A DNA stretch of 64,000 bases, taken from contig NC_049992.1 of assembly GCF_000003815.2 (NCBI RefSeq), positions 2,205,789 to 2,269,788 of the forward strand. Reading direction: 5' to 3'. Source of the DNA: Branchiostoma floridae (lineage: Eukaryota; Chordata; Leptocardii; Amphioxiformes; Branchiostomatidae). The position numbers were made by a program, and so were the translations under genes. Position 1 is the first letter of the stretch; each line of letters starts with the position of its first letter. Under the pieces are notes generated by a model. That model searched no databases. It was given only the letters and a program-made list of their open reading frames with translations, and was not told where the DNA came from. Of the stretch, positions 1-10,585 are shown one piece after another.

Positions 1-663
1 GATTGTTTACATGAAAACATGCTAAAACTGAATAATGGAAAAACCAAAGTGATGCTTGTGGGAACAGCACAGAAAACCAGGAAAGCGCCACCTTTGGAGC
101 TGGAACTTAGGGGGCAACGTTTGGAACAATGCCCCACAGTAAAGCTACTCGGACTGCACCTTGACCAAAACCTCACATGGGACAGCCACGTAACTCAAAT
201 AGTTAAGAAGTGCAACAGAAGCTTGGCACAGGTGGGGAGAGTTAAGGACTTATTACCACGTCAGCAGAGAATAGCCGTAGTCAACGCCTTAATAATTCCA
301 CATATAGACTACTGCTGCTCCGTTTGGGGGAACACAACACAGAACAACATAAGAAGACTACAGGTGGTTCAGAACAGGGCCGCAAGACTTGCTCTTGGTT
401 GCGATCGTTACACACACGTGGACTCTATGCTGAAGACCTTAGGCTGGCTGTAAGGGACAGGATTCAACAGAAAAGCCTTGCCACTTTCGAAAGAATAATG
501 CTCACCAAACAACCAAAAGCTCTGCACGACAAAATCACCTTTCAGTCTCAGATTCACAACTACCGAACACGCTCAATGAACACGATCAGACTACCGAAAC
601 CAAAATCCAACTCTCAGAAAAGACGCTTCCTGTACAGGATGCCACAGATATGGAACAGCAACT
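1..663 (+). mobile_element. 3' end of a non-LTR retrotransposon reverse transcriptase (degenerate)
   Basis: The reading frame from 19 carries the C-terminal part of a LINE reverse transcriptase: a segment with KLLGLHLDQNLTWDSHV, then IPHIDYCCSVWG and LQVVQNRAARL, all typical of CR1/jockey-like elements. The frame stops at about 453 (after LGWL). The homologous continuation (VRDRIQQKSLATFERIM, later RFLYRMPQIWNS) runs in another frame to about 663, so a one-base frameshift lies near 450. The 5' part of the element is outside the window. It is a dead relic rather than a host gene. The exact clade (CR1, L2 or other) was not determined. Confidence 0.85.
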
Positions 664-840
664 AGCAAGTATTGGACTGCAAAATTGAACTGTAAATATC
701 GACGATGAGAAATTGTGTTACAACTGCTATGTATATTACTTTGTATATTACTATATTACAGCAACTAGCAAGTATTGGACTGCAAAATTGAACTGTAAAT
801 ATCGACGATGAGAAATTGTGTTACAACTGCTATGTATATT
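656..840. repeat. Direct duplication of the LINE 3' tail
   Basis: About 82 bases following the RT fragment (starting cagcaactagcaagtattgg at 656) recur almost exactly 103 bases downstream (from about 759). The 3' untranslated end of the LINE is therefore present twice in tandem, separated by a short AT-rich stretch. Confidence 0.85.
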
Positions 841-1077
841 AATTGGCTTAATTAAAGTTTGCGGTCTAAGAAGTGGTTTTCTTAGTTCGATGACTCGACT
901 GCACAATAGAGGCTTCCGATGCGATTGCCGCGTCATCGGGCGTTCGTTTTCGACGTATTCGTTCGAGTTTCGACAGCGATTTAGCGCTTCGTAAAACCGA
1001 CCGTCGTTTAACAGCGCACTTATCTTACATCGCAACCGACATCACTACATCGCAGCCGACACTTATCTGATCTTAAA
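841..1077. other. No gene seen
   Basis: A stretch with several CpG-rich words (tcgacgtattcgttcgagtt) but no recognisable protein or RNA. It leads into the short tandem repeat that follows. Confidence 0.4.
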
Positions 1078-1200
1078 TGACAACCGAGTTTTTAAACAGC
1101 AACCGAGTTCTTTAAAAAGCAATCGAGTTTTTAAACAGCAATCGAGTTTTTAAACAGCAATCGAGTTTTTAAACAGCAATCGAGATTTAAAACAGCAACC
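1078..1200. repeat. 19-bp minisatellite
   Basis: Six to seven copies of a unit close to aaacagcaatcgagttttt lie head to tail, the outer copies being more diverged (caaccgag at both ends). No coding potential is evident. Confidence 0.85.
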
Positions 1201-1609
1201 GAACCATAACTTCACGGGGGGACACTTAGCATCGGGTTTATTTCACACCTTTTTAGCACGTGGGGGTGTGCATTGGCGGGAGGGGGTGAGGTTATAATCG
1301 ACTAGTTCGGCGTATGAAGTTGGTCTCCGCTGATTTCAGGACCATCGTGCAAATACACGAATGTTCTCAAGATCTTCACTTTAACGCAAAATGCTACATT
1401 TCGTAAAATTTCTTCCCAGATTAAGGTTTCCTCCCTGGCTAACTTGTATTTTGGACCCTCTCAACCCTTCTTATTAATGAGTTAAGAAAGCAGTGTAGTT
1501 GCAAACATTGACTGATATATTTGATTTTGTGCACAATATGAATGGCGTTATGAAGTTATATTGGCCAAATATTATTTTTCTTATAGCAAGTTTGTAGCTT
1601 TGGTCATAT
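1201..1609. other. No gene seen
   Basis: G-rich spacer (gggggtgtgcattggcggga) followed by AT-rich sequence. I see no exon, RNA gene or clear repeat boundary here. Confidence 0.35.
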
Positions 1610-2470
1610 TCATGGAGGTTATGTTTTACCCTTACACGTTTGTGTGTGTGTCTGTGTGTGAACAAGGTATCTCAAGAACGGCTGGGTGGATTACTTTCAT
1701 ACTTGGTGTGTAAGTGGGGCTTGATGAAAGCTGGAAATCATTTGATTTTGAGCCCCCTAGCGGCTTCCCTTGGCACTGCAGCGCAACTTCCGGTTCTGTT
1801 ATCTCGCGTTCTGAACAAGCTATGGTCACGATTGTTGGCTGTTAGATAGCTCTTGTGCTCGGGAAGAAGTGACATAAGTTTGGGCCCCCTAGCGGCTAGT
1901 TTTGAGATAGCAGGGGCATTTTTGTGAAAAACTTCTGAAGAACGGAACAACGGATTTGCATGATTTTTGGTATGCAGGTACGTTAGACATTGTTGTACAA
2001 AATGAAATACTAATCATGCAAGATGCATAATTAATGAGGAATATTCTATCATAGCAGTTTTTTTTTCAAAGTACTTCTTGCATTGACATGATATGGTCTT
2101 GACATTTGGGTAGTAGATAGCTGTTAGGGTCATAACAAAGTGGGGCAAGTTTCAGCCCCCTAACACTTAATTTTGGAACTGCAGGGCGTTTTTGTCAAGA
2201 CATTCCAAAGAGGATAACTGCAGAGAGGAATGCCGGATAGCCATCATTTTAGGCATCCAGGTAGCTTAGGCAACGATGTTCCTATTAATATGCATGTGAT
2301 GTAATGTCCAAGCAGTTTAATAAAACTCCTCTGCCGGCTAAACTCTTTCCTAAGCTAATGTTACTTAAACCACCCCAAGATCTGCTTGGAGATTACATGT
2401 TATGCAAATGTGGACATTATTTGCATAATTAATGAAGAAATTGTATAAGTCTATTGTTTTCAAATTCTTC
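1610..2470 (+). repeat. Interspersed repeat R1, copy 1
   Basis: A long noncoding repeat with signature words gcccccta(g/a)c, cttccggttctgttatctcg, cttgtgctcgggaagaa, gataactgcagagagg and tgcataattaatgagg. The same words, in the same order, recur at 28265-28920 and 42540-43410, and inverted at 41905-42440. No protein is visible. The internal order suggests one family of 1 kb or more, or two adjoining repeats usually found together. Confidence 0.8.
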
Positions 2471-3030
2471 ACGGCATATCTGTGCTAATATCAGTAAGAC
2501 AATGAGGCTTGTGTATGTTACATACAGTTTACCATAGATTAGAATTAGTGGTATTTGTCTCATACATTGTACCTTGGCAATAAAATGCAGCCACAATACA
2601 ACAAATAATATACAGTCATTGTTTACTTGTGCAAAATAGAATTATTGTACTTTACTTGAAACAAAAAAAGCATAATGTAAAAACAAACTGCATTGCCACA
2701 CTACTACACTATTCTTCTCTTTCTTCCTTTATGTCTCTGAGATGTAAATCGACTAAAATGCAGCAGTCATACATTCTAAAAGCAGTACACCTCATCTGTA
2801 TATGGCATACATACCTACATTTGTACTACATGTATGTCACTTCAAAACATTGCCTTTAGTGCTATCAATCACAAAATCGTTTCTTTTACAAAATGTCCCT
2901 TGGTTTTACACTTCTATATTTGAACTTGTGCATATCATCTCACATTATCACAAAATGCATTTGCTACCAAGACATTCAGGAAAACCCAGTTTGCACATGA
3001 AAGTTGAGTGAAATTTTGAAAAGAAACTAT
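2471..3030. other. No gene seen
   Basis: AT-rich sequence without recognisable exons; short open frames show no family resemblance. Confidence 0.35.
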
Positions 3031-3847
3031 AACAATGAAAGTGTTAAGCTGACAGAATCATAATTTGTCAATACACAACTGAAAACTGTCTTGATATGTC
3101 AACGGCAATGCATAAAATAGTTACAAGTTCAGATTTTGGAAACAGACGTTTCAGGTAGCAACCTCTTCCTTTTCCTCATTGACACTGAACAAGGATCTAC
3201 ATGTCCCTTTCTATATCACTCTCTTTTTACATCTGCTGATATCTAGTAAGTAGTTTTTGTCAGTCATACATTATAAAGCAACTTTTCTTCTATAGATTGT
3301 ATGCATACCTACCATGAACTGCTTACCAGGATAAATACTCCTTACACTACCAGTACATAACATACGTGTAGGACAGGATTGTGTCAATATGTACATCATC
3401 AACAGTGAGTCACTGCCCCAAGACTTCAATATAGGGCTTAACAATGAAAGTGTTAAGCTGACAGAATCATAATTTGTCAATACACAACTGAAAACTGTCT
3501 TGATATGTCAACGGCAATGCATAAAATAGTTACAAGTTCAGATTTTGGAAACAGACGTTTCAGGTAGCAACCTCTTCCTTTTCCTCATTGACACTGAACA
3601 AGGATCTACATGTCCCTTTCTATATCACTCTCTTTTTACATCTGCTGATATCTAGTAAGTAGTTTTTGTCAGTCATACATTATAAAGCAACTTTTCTTCT
3701 ATAGATTGTATGCATACCTACCATGAACTGCTTACCAGGATAAATACTCCTTACACTACCAGTACATAACATACGTGTAGGACAGGATTGTGTCAATATG
3801 TACATCATCAACAGTGAGTCACTGCCCCAAGACTTCAATATAGGGCT
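3031..3847. repeat. 409-bp tandem duplication
   Basis: The block 3031-3439, beginning aacaatgaaagtgttaagct, is repeated immediately at 3440-3847 (offset 409). By eye the two copies are identical, including the end word cttcaatatagggct. That means either a very recent duplication or an assembly artefact such as unmerged haplotypes. Confidence 0.92.
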
Positions 3848-4165
3848 GTGTACCTAAATACCCGTACCTAAAAAATTGTTTAGGTACGGGTCCGGAACAA
3901 AACATCTGTGTACCTGTACCTGTACCTAAACAAACTAAATCACTATTAAACACTACTTTTTAAGACAGCTGGACAAGTAAATCCCGAATCAACAATGACA
4001 ATGGTGATAATCTTGCCAGTTGAAACTTAAGAAAACTTGCAAAGAAATTGTTTCGAGATTCAAATATGTAATTCGCCATACAAAGACGACAATTTATCAC
4101 TAGATAGTAGAAAAGACAGTTAGCTACATGTACCTAAACCAGTGTACCTGTACACAGCTCTACTT
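3848..4165. repeat. TACCTAAA/TACCTGTACC short-motif region
   Basis: Repeated words tgtacctaaa, gtacctgtacc and the inverted form ttaggtacgg lie close together at 3848-3935 and again near 4130-4155. Some pairs are inverted (acccgtacctaa against ttaggtacgggt), so a short hairpin is possible. No gene seen. Confidence 0.55.
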
Positions 4166-5070
4166 CAAGATACACGAAACGTATGTGCTGACTCTGAATA
4201 CCATTTATATAGTGTTATATGCACTACTTAACGCTATATCACAAACATCAGGTCCTCAGGGTTTAACACTATGGCTTGTTCATATCTTGTCTGTGAGCTG
4301 CACTGGCATTTATCTGTAACTGAAAATCAAGAAAGAGAATATGAGATTATCAGCAATAGGATGATAGAGTATTAATGCCACAAAAAGGTCTTCAGAGCAT
4401 CGTGTAATGTGACCTTATGTTAAAATTGCAACGTAACATATTCAGTCACTTAGTATGGCAACAAAGTCCATGACAGTTCGTAGAAAAACTACTGAAAAGA
4501 AAGACAACAGTACTTTGAAAGGAAAGTAAAGTATTCTTGACGAAAGTCATCATCCATAATCAAGAATATGCATGCTTTCTTTGATGAAATTTGCCGATAA
4601 TACCTAAGGAAAATTGTCTCAGGTCACGTACTTAGATGATCTTACATGGGTAGAATATATAAGCCTCTACCAGGCTTTGCGGATTGCAGACTGACTTCTC
4701 TGGCTGGCCGACTTTCCTAGCAAACTATTGGTTCTATTATTTGTTGAATTTTTAATATTTGACCAGCAATCCACGGAGTCTGGAAGTGGCTAAGACTACA
4801 TTAGTTCTGGAGTACAAAGTCACAATAAATCAGAAAAAGTCATTCTGACTGCTTCTGATAGACTTATACATGGAGACACCATGCATGCAGACAAACATAA
4901 CAAGGCAGGGAGTAGACAAACTGTGTTCCTCTCTGTACTGTGGCACTCAGGTACATTGTCACAAAAAAAATGACATGTACATGTAAATGTCAGAAATCTT
5001 TCAAAAACCTTTTGCCGCAATGGAATGGCCATACAGGTATTTCACAAAGGATAAAGCAAAATACACTCAC
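4166..5070. other. No gene seen
   Basis: No recognisable exon or RNA gene. The open frame near 4820-5032 has no recognisable domain. Confidence 0.35.
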
Positions 5071-5276
5071 CAGATAGTACGTCAGTGTCCACCTATACTG
5101 GTGGTCCTGGCCCAAACTGTCACCCCATGTATCCATTTGGCTCCATTTGCTCCCGTTGCTCCGTTGGCCCCTCCTGTTGGTCTCAAGGATCTGGCTATCC
5201 CTCTTGTCCATCCCGTAGCCTGGACCACCCTTCCTGTCGGCCCTGTGGCTCTAGGTACCCCTCCTGTCTGCCCCCG
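5071..5276 (-). pseudogene. Degenerate collagen-like exon, copy 1
   Basis: On the minus strand an acceptor-like tract (cctctgctgtcgctcccag) precedes a segment rich in glycine triplets: PTGGANGATGANGA follows an earlier ATGPTG. A donor-like GTGAGT follows at about 5070. The Gly-X-Y register is broken and a stop appears in the Gly frame, so it looks like a decayed collagen-type exon. Two related copies lie at 5896-6086 and 7063-7260. Chance low-complexity resemblance is the main alternative. Confidence 0.4.
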
Positions 5277-5464
5277 CTGGGAGCGACAGCAGAGGGAGCC
5301 ATGGGGCCATTGGACAGCAGAGAAAAAAGGGGACTATTATAATTGTTTTTACTCTCTTATTAAAGGGTATCTTAACAGAGTCCATTCTATCTACAAAGGT
5401 GCATTTGCTCTCCTTAGCTTTTTAGGGCCATTTAATTTCGCACGTGCATTTACTGTGTTAAGAA

Positions 5465-5705
5465 GCTTACTTAACGCAGGTGCATGTGCGTAACAAAGGT
5501 GCATGTGCTCGACAGAGGTGCATGTGCTGGACAAAGGTGCGTATGCTGGACAAACGTGCATGTGCTTGGCAGGTGCATGTGCTTGGCAGGTGCATGTGCT
5601 TGGCAGGTGCATGTGCTTGGCAGGTGCATGTGCTTGGCAGGTGCATGTTGCTTGGCAGGTGCAGGTGCTTGGCAGGTGCAGGTGCATGTGCTTGGCAGGT
5701 GCATT
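5465..5705. repeat. 17-bp minisatellite, array 1
   Basis: Tandem copies of GTGCATGTGCTTGGCAG, with diverged copies at the left end (gtgcatgtgctcgacaga, gtgcatgtgctggacaaag). Because 17 is not divisible by 3 and the unit contains no stops, all frames on both strands are open; these frames are not genes. Confidence 0.95.
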
Positions 5706-5895
5706 TACTTTAAAGAGGTGATTTACTTCACAAAAGTGCATTTACTCTCTTCAAGTGAATTTACTTTATAAAGGTACATTTACCCTCTTAAAATGCAAGG
5801 GTGAAGTTACATATGTACCTTCAATGCAAAGATAGCTTGCATCTTTAGAAAATAGCTGCCTAGAAATCTACCAAAGATTGAGTTAAAACTTTTAC

Positions 5896-6086
5896 CTGTT
5901 GGCCCACAGCTCTGGCAGGCCCTCCTATCAGGCCTGTCACTCTATTTGCCCCTACTGTCGGACCCGCTGCTCGTTGGCCCCTCCTGTTGGTCTCAAAGAT
6001 CTGACTCCCCCTCTTGTCCATCTCGAGGCCTGGACCACCCTTCCTGTCGGCCCTGTGGCTCTAGGTTCCTCTCCTGTCTGCCCCCG
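5896..6086 (-). pseudogene. Degenerate collagen-like exon, copy 2
   Basis: Related to copy 1, with the same acceptor-like tract at the high end and a different low end: minus-strand GANRVTGLIGGPARAVGQQ runs to a donor-like GTAAAA. A stop in the frame (near VRQ) separates its two halves. It belongs to a duplicated block made of this segment, about 200 bp of spacer and a 17-bp minisatellite. Confidence 0.4.
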
Positions 6087-6289
6087 CTGGGAGCGACAGC
6101 AGAGGGAGCCATGGGGCCATTGGACAGCAGAGAAAAAAGGGGACTATTATAATTGTTTTTACTCTCTTATTAAAGGGTATCTTAACAGAGTCCATTCTAT
6201 CTACATAGGTGCATTTGCTCTCTTTAGCTTTTTAGGGCCATTCAATTTACACAGGTGCATTTACTATCTTACAAAGCTTACTTAACGAA

Positions 6290-6457
6290 GGTGCATGTGC
6301 TGGACAAAGGTGCGTATGCTGGACAAACGTGCATGTGCTTGGCAGGTGCATGTGCTTGGCAGGTGCATGTGCTTGGCAGGTGCATGTGCTTGGCAGGTGC
6401 ATGTGCTTGGCAGGTGCATGTGCTTGGCAGGTGCATGTGCTTGGCAGGTGCATGTGC
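6290..6457. repeat. 17-bp minisatellite, array 2 (left part)
   Basis: About eight copies of the same 17-bp unit. The array is interrupted at 6458 by an inserted element and resumes at about 6791-6850. Confidence 0.93.
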
Positions 6458-6790
6458 AGGGTTCTAGCCAGGATTTTATTTTAGCATAGTTGGGAATGGC
6501 ATGGTAGCGAAGCGACTAATCAGGAGATTGGTGTGGAAGGGGGGTCTTGGTCCTTCCATGGTAAGATTTGAAGATGTAGAGTTAAAAGTTAGGATTTTTG
6601 GTTCAGTTTTGAGTGGCATAGCATCATTTTTCATTGTTCAGACATTGATTAGTCATTGTTGAACAAGCAAATGAGTTGCAAAGCACCACTACACTAGTTA
6701 AGAATTAGCGTAGTGGCCCTTATTTTAGCGTAGGGGTCACAAATTTTAGCGTAGGGGCCCACTACGCTAAAATGCACTAGCTAGAACCCT
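6458..6790. mobile_element. MITE-like insertion inside the 17-bp array
   Basis: A 333-bp non-repeat block interrupts array 2. It starts agggttctagc and ends gctagaaccct, which are reverse complements. The similarity continues inward (tttagcatagt against actacgctaaa). The flanking bases on both sides belong to the minisatellite unit (catgtgc / gatgtgc). Terminal inverted repeats and insertion into a known sequence make a non-autonomous DNA transposon the best call. Confidence 0.75.
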
Positions 6791-7062
6791 GATGTGCTTG
6801 GCAGGTGCATGTGCTTGACACTGACAGGTGCATGTGCTTGACAGAGGTGCATTTACTCTCTCAAGGTGCATTTACTTTAAAGAGGTGATTTACTTCACAA
6901 AAGTGCATTTACTCTCTTCAAGTAAATTTACTTTATAAAGGTACATTTACCTTCTTAAGATGCAAGGGTGAAGTTACATATGTACCTTCAATGCAAAGAT
7001 AGCTTGCATCTTTAGAAAGTAGCTGTCTAGAAGTCTACCAAAGATTGTGTTAAAACTTTTAC

Positions 7063-7260
7063 CTGTTGGCCCATGGCTCTGGCAGGCCCTCCTATCAGGC
7101 CTGTCACTCTATTTGCCCCTCCAGGCTACTGTCGGACCCGCTGCTCGTTGGCCCCTCCCGTTGGTCTCAAAGATCTGACTCCCCCTCTTGTCCATCTCGA
7201 GGCCTGGACCACCCTTCCTGTCGGCCCTGTGGCTCTAGGTTCCTCTCCTGTCTGCCCCCG
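7063..7260 (-). pseudogene. Degenerate collagen-like exon, copy 3
   Basis: Near-identical to copy 2, apart from an extra short word (ccaggct) that changes the local frame. It is again followed by roughly 200 bp of spacer and then minisatellite array 3. Confidence 0.4.
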
Positions 7261-7459
7261 CTGGGAGCGACAGCAGAGGGAGCCATGGGGCCATTGGACA
7301 GCAGAGAAAAAAGGGGACTATTATAATTGTTTTTACTCTCTTATTAAAGGGTATCTTAACAGAGTACATTCAATCTACATAGGTGCATTTGCTCTCTTTA
7401 GCTTTTTAGGGCCATTCAATTTACACAGGTGCATTTACTATCTTAAGAAGCTTACTTAA

Positions 7460-7822
7460 CGAAGGTGCATGTGCTTAACAAAGGTGCATGTGCTCGACAG
7501 AGGTGCATGTGCTGGACAAAGGTGCGTATGCTGGACAAACGTGCATGTGCTTGGCAGGTGCATGTGCTTGGCAGGTGCATGTGCTTGACAGGTGCATGTG
7601 CTTGGCAGGTGCATGTGCTTGGTAGGTGCATGTGCTTGGCAGGTGCATGTGCTTGGCAGGTGCATGTGCTTGGCAGGTGCATGAGCTTGGCAGGTGCATG
7701 TGCTTGGCAGGTGCATGTGCTTGGCAGGTGCATGTGCTTGGCAGGTGCATGTGCTTGGCAGGTACATGTGCTTGGCAGGTGCATATGTGCTTGGCAGGTG
7801 CATGTGCTTGGCAGGTGCATGA
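7460..7822. repeat. 17-bp minisatellite, array 3
   Basis: About 20 copies of the same 17-bp unit, with point variants (cttgacag, cttggtag, catgagctt) and one unit carrying an insertion (gcatatgtgc). All long open frames here, on both strands, come from the repeat. Confidence 0.95.
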
Positions 7823-7904
7823 AAGAAAGATGTAATAATGAATCTACGTTGAATTGAGTCTGTCCGAGAGAAAAAGTATTTCTTAACTTACAACCTAGCC
7901 TAAC

Positions 7905-8890
7905 ACACACCTGTGTCTGAAGAGAAGAAGTATTTTATTAGTACAAGCTAGGCTAAACACACACCTGTGCCTGAAGAGAATAAGTATTTTATTAGTACAA
8001 ACTAGGCTAAACACACACCTGTGCCTGAGGAGAAGATGTATTTTATTAGTACAAACTAGGCTAAACACACACCTGTTCCTAAAGAGAAGAAGTATTTTAT
8101 TAGTACAAGATAGGCTAAACACACACCTGTGCCTGAAGAGAAGAAGTATTTTATTAGTACAAACTAGGCTAAACACACACCTGTTCCTAAGGAGAATAAG
8201 TATTTTATTAGTACAAGATAGGCTAAACACACACCTGTGCCTGAAGAGAAGATGTATTTTATTAGTACAAGATAGGCTAAACACACACCTGTGCCTGAAG
8301 AGAAGAGGTATTTTATTAGTACAAACTAGGCTAAACACACACCTGTTCCTAAGGAGAATAAGTATTTTATTAGTACAAGATAGGCTAAACACACACCTGT
8401 GCCTGAAGAGAAGATGTATTTTATTAGTACAAGATAGGCTAAACACACACCTGTGCCTGAAGAGAAGAAGTCTTTTATTAGTTCAAGCTAGTCTAAACTC
8501 ACACCTGTGCCTGAAGAGAAAAAGCATTTTATTAGTACTACCTAGGCTAAACTCACACCTGTGCCTGAAGAGAAGATGTATTTTATTAGTACAAGCTAGT
8601 CTAAACACACACCTGTGTCTGAAGAGAAGAAGTATTTTATTAGTACAAGCTAGTCTAAACACACACCTGTTCCTGAAGAGAAAAAGCATTTTATTAGTAC
8701 TACCTAGGCTAAACTCACACCTGTGCCTGAAGAGAAAAATATCTTATTAGTACAAGATAGGCTAAACACACACCTGTGCCTGAAGAGAAAAATATCTTAT
8801 TAGTACAAGATAGGCTAAACACACACCTGTGCGTGAAGAGAAGATGTATTTTATTAGTACAAGCTAGGATAAACTGTGTCTGAAAAGAAG
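7905..8890. repeat. 54-bp minisatellite with higher-order structure
   Basis: About 18 tandem copies of a 54-bp unit containing ttattagtacaagctaggct and aaacacacacctgtgcctga. Unit variants recur every third copy between about 8040 and 8450 (the ctgttcctaaggagaataag variant), giving a higher-order repeat of 162 bp. Since 54 is a multiple of 3, the minus strand stays open for 183 codons with an 18-residue period (core CVFSLSCTNKI). There is no sign that this is translated. The last units at 8870-8960 are decayed. Confidence 0.95.
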
Positions 8891-8960
8891 AAGTAATTAT
8901 TACTACAAGCACACCTGTGTACACCTGAGTCTGACAGGAAGAGCTCCTCATTAGTACATG

Positions 8961-9726
8961 GCTTCAAGTTAAAAAAAATTGGCTGGTTCACCTGTGAACC
9001 TTTGCTATAAAAAGGAGGGCAACTCTGGATGGTTGCCTTTACAGTCTTAAAATATCTATTTTTTGTCATTTATTGAGACTTAGATTAGTTAGAAGATATA
9101 TTTTGAAACATCTTTTGCATACCAGTATATATTAGGTGTCTGTGAATCAGTGTGTAGACATCTGAACCCAGCATCTGCTTGTAGACATGGGAAAGACCAG
9201 TTGATCTGCGCAAGAGAGAGGACATGAAAATATGACCAATTTTAAACACATTTTTATCTACCCTTAGTAATACCAAGGAGGTTCCTTTTTGTTCAACCGC
9301 CTTGGTAATACTGTCCACTGTTCACAATACATAACATTAGAAAGCCCTAAATGGTACATAATATTAGAAAGCCCGATAAAAATGCCTAAAGGCACGTAAA
9401 AGGCAGCCGGAGCCATACATCTGCTTGGAGTGTAGCCAAATGGTGTTTTATGGCTTTTGGCACCTTGAAGTGGAATAGCTGAATGTGGGTTACTTAGATC
9501 TAGCATACTTACATAGAAAATGACTAAAGATTATGTACCTACCTAATACACTGAGGGGATATTATAATGTTTGCCAAAGATAAATTAAATGGATTGCTTC
9601 CTTGTTCATCAGGCTTTTAGATTGGCTACCTTCCCCAAACTCAAGTTCTTTCTGTGGGTCAGTGACCCTTGTGATTGACAAAGTCAAAGGCAATATCAAG
9701 CACTATACTGAGCACATCCTTATATA
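8961..9726. other. No gene seen
   Basis: No exon recognised. A word at about 9357-9400 (agaaagcccgataaaaa) resembles one arm of the foldback at 55009-55104, so a fragment of that family may be present. Confidence 0.35.
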
Positions 9727-10352
9727 GCCTGGGCGACTATAAACGAAAAACGTATTTACTTGTAAATTATATAGACGAAAGAAAAACTTACGTCTATATA
9801 ATTTACAAGTATAAGACAAAGATAAACTGGAAAGGGTACAGAATCAAGCTGCTAGATTCTGTACAAATAACTACAACAGGGATGCTAGTGTTACCAAAAT
9901 GAAAACAGATCTGCAGTGGGCATCACTTGAAGACAGGAGGAAAATGTCCAGACTTTGCATGATGTACAAAATGACCAATAAACTGGTCGACGTGCCGACT
10001 GATAATTATCTTATACCAGCTCAAAAAAGAACAAGAAACAGCCATGACTTCAAGTACCAGAGTTACCAACCTAGGATTGATGTGTTCAAAAATTCGTATT
10101 TTCCCAGAACTATGGTAGAGTGGAATTTGTTGTCACCAAGCACAGTAGGGGCATCTTCTCTAGATAGCTTTAAAGAACGCTTGCAGATAGATATGCAAAA
10201 GTTAGATGTGACGGGTCGTTCGGTGTAATATAACCTGCTGCTGCCGCGCCGCGTGCCTGCGAAGCTGGTGTGTTACCCCGAACGGCGGTTATACCGGCTA
10301 TATAGATACAGATACAGAAGTAAATATGTTTTTCGTTTATAGTCGCCCCGGC
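9727..10352. mobile_element. 626-bp inverted-repeat DNA element, TA-flanked
   Basis: The left end GCCTGGGCGACTATAAACGA matches the reverse complement of the right end (tcgtttatagtcgccccggc) with one mismatch; the match extends to about 36 bases. Both ends are flanked by TA, as expected for a TA target site. Just inside the left end, tacttgtaaattatatagac and gtctatataatttacaagta form a perfect subterminal hairpin (about 9756-9811). The interior is a LINE tail (9815-10320), so the element is non-autonomous. Confidence 0.85.
9815..10320 (+). pseudogene. LINE reverse-transcriptase C-terminal fragment with 3' tail
   Basis: The open frame reads LERVQNQAARFCTNNYNR from 9827, then SLEDRRKMSRLCMMYKM, FPRTMVEWNLLSPSTV and LDSFKERLQ, ending with a stop at 10226-10228. 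This is the conserved end of CR1/L2-type reverse transcriptases. The 3' untranslated part ends with an atacag short repeat (about 10303-10318), as in L2/CR1 tails. It lies wholly inside the inverted-repeat element 9727-10352. Confidence 0.85.
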
Positions 10353-10585
10353 TAATCCTTATACATCTTTTACCAAGTTACATGAGACAGTATGAAATTT
10401 TGCTTTAAGTATGGCAATATTTTTGATACAAGATGAGCAAAGAGTGAGCATTTTTAATATGCTTAAGAGATATGCAGGCCACTCAACTCAACGATGAGGA
10501 TACCTTATCAAGTATCAAATAATAAAGTTGAAAGGTGTCAAACAGAGGACAAAGTTATAAGATAAATTCTGTTTGCGACACTTAC

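Noticed and set aside
5391-7910. Cys/His-rich open frames in all frames (CTCQAHAPAKHM-type)
   Set aside because: They come from the 17-bp minisatellite, which lacks stops in every frame.
7895-8446. 183-codon open frame on the minus strand
   Set aside because: It is the 54-bp minisatellite read in a stop-free frame; no start context, splice signal or protein family supports it.
7905-8890. CRISPR-like array
   Set aside because: Units are contiguous with no unique spacers, and the genome is eukaryotic.
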